Source: Paenibacillus sp. | GTDB lineage: Bacteria > Bacillota > Bacilli > Paenibacillales > YIM-B00363 | Length of the DNA: 64,000 nt | Direction of reading: 5' to 3' | Assembly: GCF_035645195.1 (NCBI RefSeq) | Contig: NZ_DASQNA010000022.1 | Location: 175,103 to 239,102, forward strand | Shown: piece by piece, positions 55,295 through 64,000 of the stretch | Position numbering within the stretch: the first letter of the stretch is position 1 | How the letters are laid out: each line of letters begins with the position of its first letter | Program-made: the position numbers and the translations under genes | Notes under the pieces: generated by a model | Told to the model about the DNA's origin: nothing | The model's database searches: none | Seen by the model: only the letters and a program-made list of their open reading frames with translations

Positions 55295-56455
55295 TTATGA
55301 AATTTCCGACATCGTTTCCGCGGCAGGCAGCGGAAGAAGAATCCGCAGCCGGCAACCGCCTTGCTCGACCGCTTCCACCTCGAACTGTCCTCCAAGCTTC
55401 GTGACGCGCTCCCGCATCGCCGATAAGCCGAAGCCGAGCTTCCATTTTTTCGGCATGGCCCCGTTATCCGTCAGTTCGAAATGAACGCAGCCGTCCTGAA
55501 TCCGCAAGGCGAATCGGAATTCCGAGCATCGCCCGTGCCGAATGCCGTTGGTCAAGCCCTCCTGCAGCGCCCGATACACGGTGATTTCCTGCTGCGCCGA
55601 CATCGGAGGAAGATCGTCGGCGATCGCGTGCAGCACGCGGACGCCGGCGACCTGCTCCGTTCGGTCGATCAGCTCGAGCAGGCTTCCCTTAAAGCGGATG
55701 AACGACTTTTGCTCGTATAGCGTATGGACGGATTTGCGGACTTGCTGCAAGCTTTCGAGCACTTGCGTTCTCGCCTGCTCCAGCTTCGCCACCGCCTGCT
55801 CGGTCCGCTGGTGCAGCGCGAGCTGTTTGCCCGCCTCCATGCCGACGAGCGCCGTCGTCAGCGTATGGCCGATCAGATCGTGAATGTCGCGGGAAATGCG
55901 CATTCTTTCTTCCATCAACGTTTTCTCTTCCAGCTGCAAATGAGCGGCTTTCAGCTTGTCGTGCGCCCGATTCAATTCCTCCTTCTGATCGTTCAGCATG
56001 CGGGCGGTATAGCAAAACGCGAAGTTCATTCCGTATTCCATCATGCGAGGAAGGACGAAGCTGACTTCCCCGAACGGCGGCATGCCGAAGTGAAAGTAAA
56101 CCCCTAACGCGAAACCGAGGTAACAAGCGACCGTAAACGGGCCGCTAAACCGGATGGGCGCGCGAAGGGCGGCCTCGGTAATCATGATGAAAAAGTAAAT
56201 TTGGGGGATGAACGTCCCGTCGATGATCTGCAGCGCGAACACGATGACCCATTGGAGCAGGAACAGGAACCGTCCGGGCCCTCGGAGCAAGCTCATTTCA
56301 AGAATGCGGTATCTGACGATTTGCAATAGGGTGAAAGCGCTGGCAAGCGTCGTGACGATGAGACGGTCGGCCGGGTTTTGCAAGTATAGAAAAACGAACG
56401 TAATCAGCAGCGAGAGGTACAGGATCGTATGAAAAATAGGATGCTTTAAGTTCAT
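55295..56455 (-). CDS. NarL-type sensor histidine kinase (HisKA_3)
   Basis: The 386-residue kinase has five or six N-terminal transmembrane helices (about 5-165) with no large extracellular domain. A coiled segment, the HisKA_3 phospho-acceptor in ERMRISRDIHDLIGHTLT, and an ATPase domain follow. The ATPase lacks a strong DxGxG box (ELTDNGAMPKKWKLGFGL) but is otherwise complete. DesK-like kinases of this layout sense membrane or envelope state. Its promoter is predicted at 56507-56515. Confidence 0.93.
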   Translation of the reverse strand: MNLKHPIFHTILYLSLLITFVFLYLQNPADRLIVTTLASAFTLLQIVRYRILEMSLLRGPGRFLFLLQWVIVFALQIIDGTFIPQIYFFIMITEAALRAPIRFSGPFTVACYLGFALGVYFHFGMPPFGEVSFVLPRMMEYGMNFAFCYTARMLNDQKEELNRAHDKLKAAHLQLEEKTLMEERMRISRDIHDLIGHTLTTALVGMEAGKQLALHQRTEQAVAKLEQARTQVLESLQQVRKSVHTLYEQKSFIRFKGSLLELIDRTEQVAGVRVLHAIADDLPPMSAQQEITVYRALQEGLTNGIRHGRCSEFRFALRIQDGCVHFELTDNGAMPKKWKLGFGLSAMRERVTKLGGQFEVEAVEQGGCRLRILLPLPAAETMSEIS

Positions 56456-56489
56456 GATTCGCTCCCGGCAGGTTCGATGAAAGTAAAAG

Positions 56490-56515
56490 AAAGGATTTCC
56501 TTTCGATTATACCAT
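56490..56515 (-). promoter_or_regulatory. Extended -10 promoter and downstream palindrome for kinase operon
   Basis: Reverse strand TGGTATAAT (56515-56507) is a perfect extended -10 box without a good -35, suggesting an activator. Right after it lies the palindrome GAAAGGA-TT-TCCTTTC (56490-56505), near the likely transcription start. Confidence 0.6.
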
Positions 56516-56541
56516 ACCGGTGCGGAGCCCCATGCCTTTTT

Positions 56542-56595
56542 TGTGACTTTTTCACTCGAAAATGTGACCTTCTATGACCTATTCCTTAGTGTGAG
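56542..56595. promoter_or_regulatory. Array of TGTGAC-type repeats in divergent promoter region
   Basis: TGTGAC (56542-56547), TGTGAC (56563-56568) and TATGAC (56573-56578) are phased by 21 and 10 bp, about two and one helical turns. TGTGAG follows at 56590. The first is part of GTGA-N5-TCAC (56543-56555). They are candidate binding sites for the adjacent NarL-type regulator, controlling the kinase operon and the SLH gene. Confidence 0.5.
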
Positions 56596-56663
56596 CTTCC
56601 CATAGTATGAGAAAAGGCGGATGAAAGAAGTACGTGAGTCGAACGTCCTTAAGGAGTGGGAAC

Positions 56664-63827
<7,164 letters not shown>

Positions 63828-63860
63828 AGGGCTAAATACAAATAATATGTTTCGGGGCGC

Positions 63861-64000
63861 TGGTCATAGCCCCGTCAAGTAGACAGTAAGAAAAGAGTAT
63901 GTTAAGCGGCGATCGTTTCCCTGTATTCGACTGGGGAGCGGTCGCCGAGTTTTTTCTGAAAACGTTCGGTGTTGTAGTACAAGATGTACTCAGCAATTTT
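63861..64000 (-). mobile_element. 3' end of an IS3-family insertion sequence (truncated by window)
   Basis: The last 99 bp encode the C terminus of an IS3/IS150-type transposase on the reverse strand. The segment from 63861 (TGGTCATAGCCCCGTCAAGT) resembles an IS3-family terminal repeat with a terminal TG. The exact end and target duplication cannot be confirmed here. Confidence 0.7.
63902..64000 (-). CDS. IS3-family transposase, C-terminal fragment (continues past window)
   Basis: The reverse strand from 64000 reads KIAEYILYYNTERFQKKLG then DRSPVEYRETIAA and stops at 63902-63904. YxxYYNxxRxxxxLGxxSPVEYR is the conserved end of the rve/DDE integrase domain in IS3-family OrfB transposases. The N-terminal part lies beyond the window. 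It has no functional link to the neighbouring SLH gene. Confidence 0.9.
   Translation of the reverse strand, partial: KIAEYILYYNTERFQKKLGDRSPVEYRETIAA

Overview
The window is GC-rich, gene-dense DNA from a spore-former-type Firmicute, most likely a member of Paenibacillaceae (Paenibacillus/Cohnella-like). The evidence is the set of gene families: three YesM/YesN-type two-component systems (LytS-like kinase plus AraC-type regulator), several CUT1 sugar ABC importers, SLH-domain surface proteins, a GH44 enzyme, RNase J, GlpP antitermination, a YdjO-like zinc-ribbon protein and iron-sulfur L-serine dehydratase. No rRNA, tRNA or CRISPR array was recognised.

Region 1 (1-10208) is a co-directional cluster: RpiR/MurR-type regulator, solute-binding lipoprotein, two permeases and a dedicated ATPase, a membrane protein, then NamZ, NagZ and AnmK. 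The three peptidoglycan-sugar enzymes show no signal peptide. This suggests that cell-wall muropeptide fragments are imported by an ABC transporter and dismantled in the cytoplasm, unlike the secreted-hydrolase plus MurP-PTS arrangement of Bacillus subtilis. This is the best candidate for an undescribed system.

Region 2 (10216-18757) holds a ComB-like phosphatase, a tiny conserved protein, a DnaA-box-like cluster in a 410-bp divergent gap, an unusual regulator with a cyclase/GGDEF-like domain and a C-terminal HTH, an MHYT-PAS-GGDEF diguanylate cyclase, an epimerase/DHDPS-like pair and the L-serine dehydratase genes.

Region 3 (18848-27922) is a polysaccharide-sensing locus: a YesM/YesN pair (with a short regulator), an orphan solute-binding lipoprotein, a multimodular GH44 endoglucanase and an SLH protein. 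A gamma-glutamylcyclotransferase-like protein, a SulP anion transporter and RNase J follow (28067-32060).

Region 4 (32104-41410) is a complete glycan-utilisation cluster preceded by a cre-like site: binding protein, two permeases, YesM/YesN pair, an (alpha/alpha)6-type hydrolase and a GH43. It has no ATPase of its own and may use the one in region 1.

Region 5 (41423-50566) has an ABC exporter, an alpha/beta hydrolase, a YdjO-like protein, the glpP-glpK and glpD units with two matching antitermination leaders, an orphan FliD-like protein and a GNAT acetyltransferase. A 669-bp gap (50567-51235) contains nested repeats, including two tandem 63-bp palindromes.

Region 6 (51236-64000) has a third YesM/YesN pair without an adjacent transporter, a convergent NarL-type two-component operon, and a divergent giant SLH protein with 12 NHL and 12 near-identical FN3 repeats. 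The window ends in the 3' end of an IS3-family transposase.
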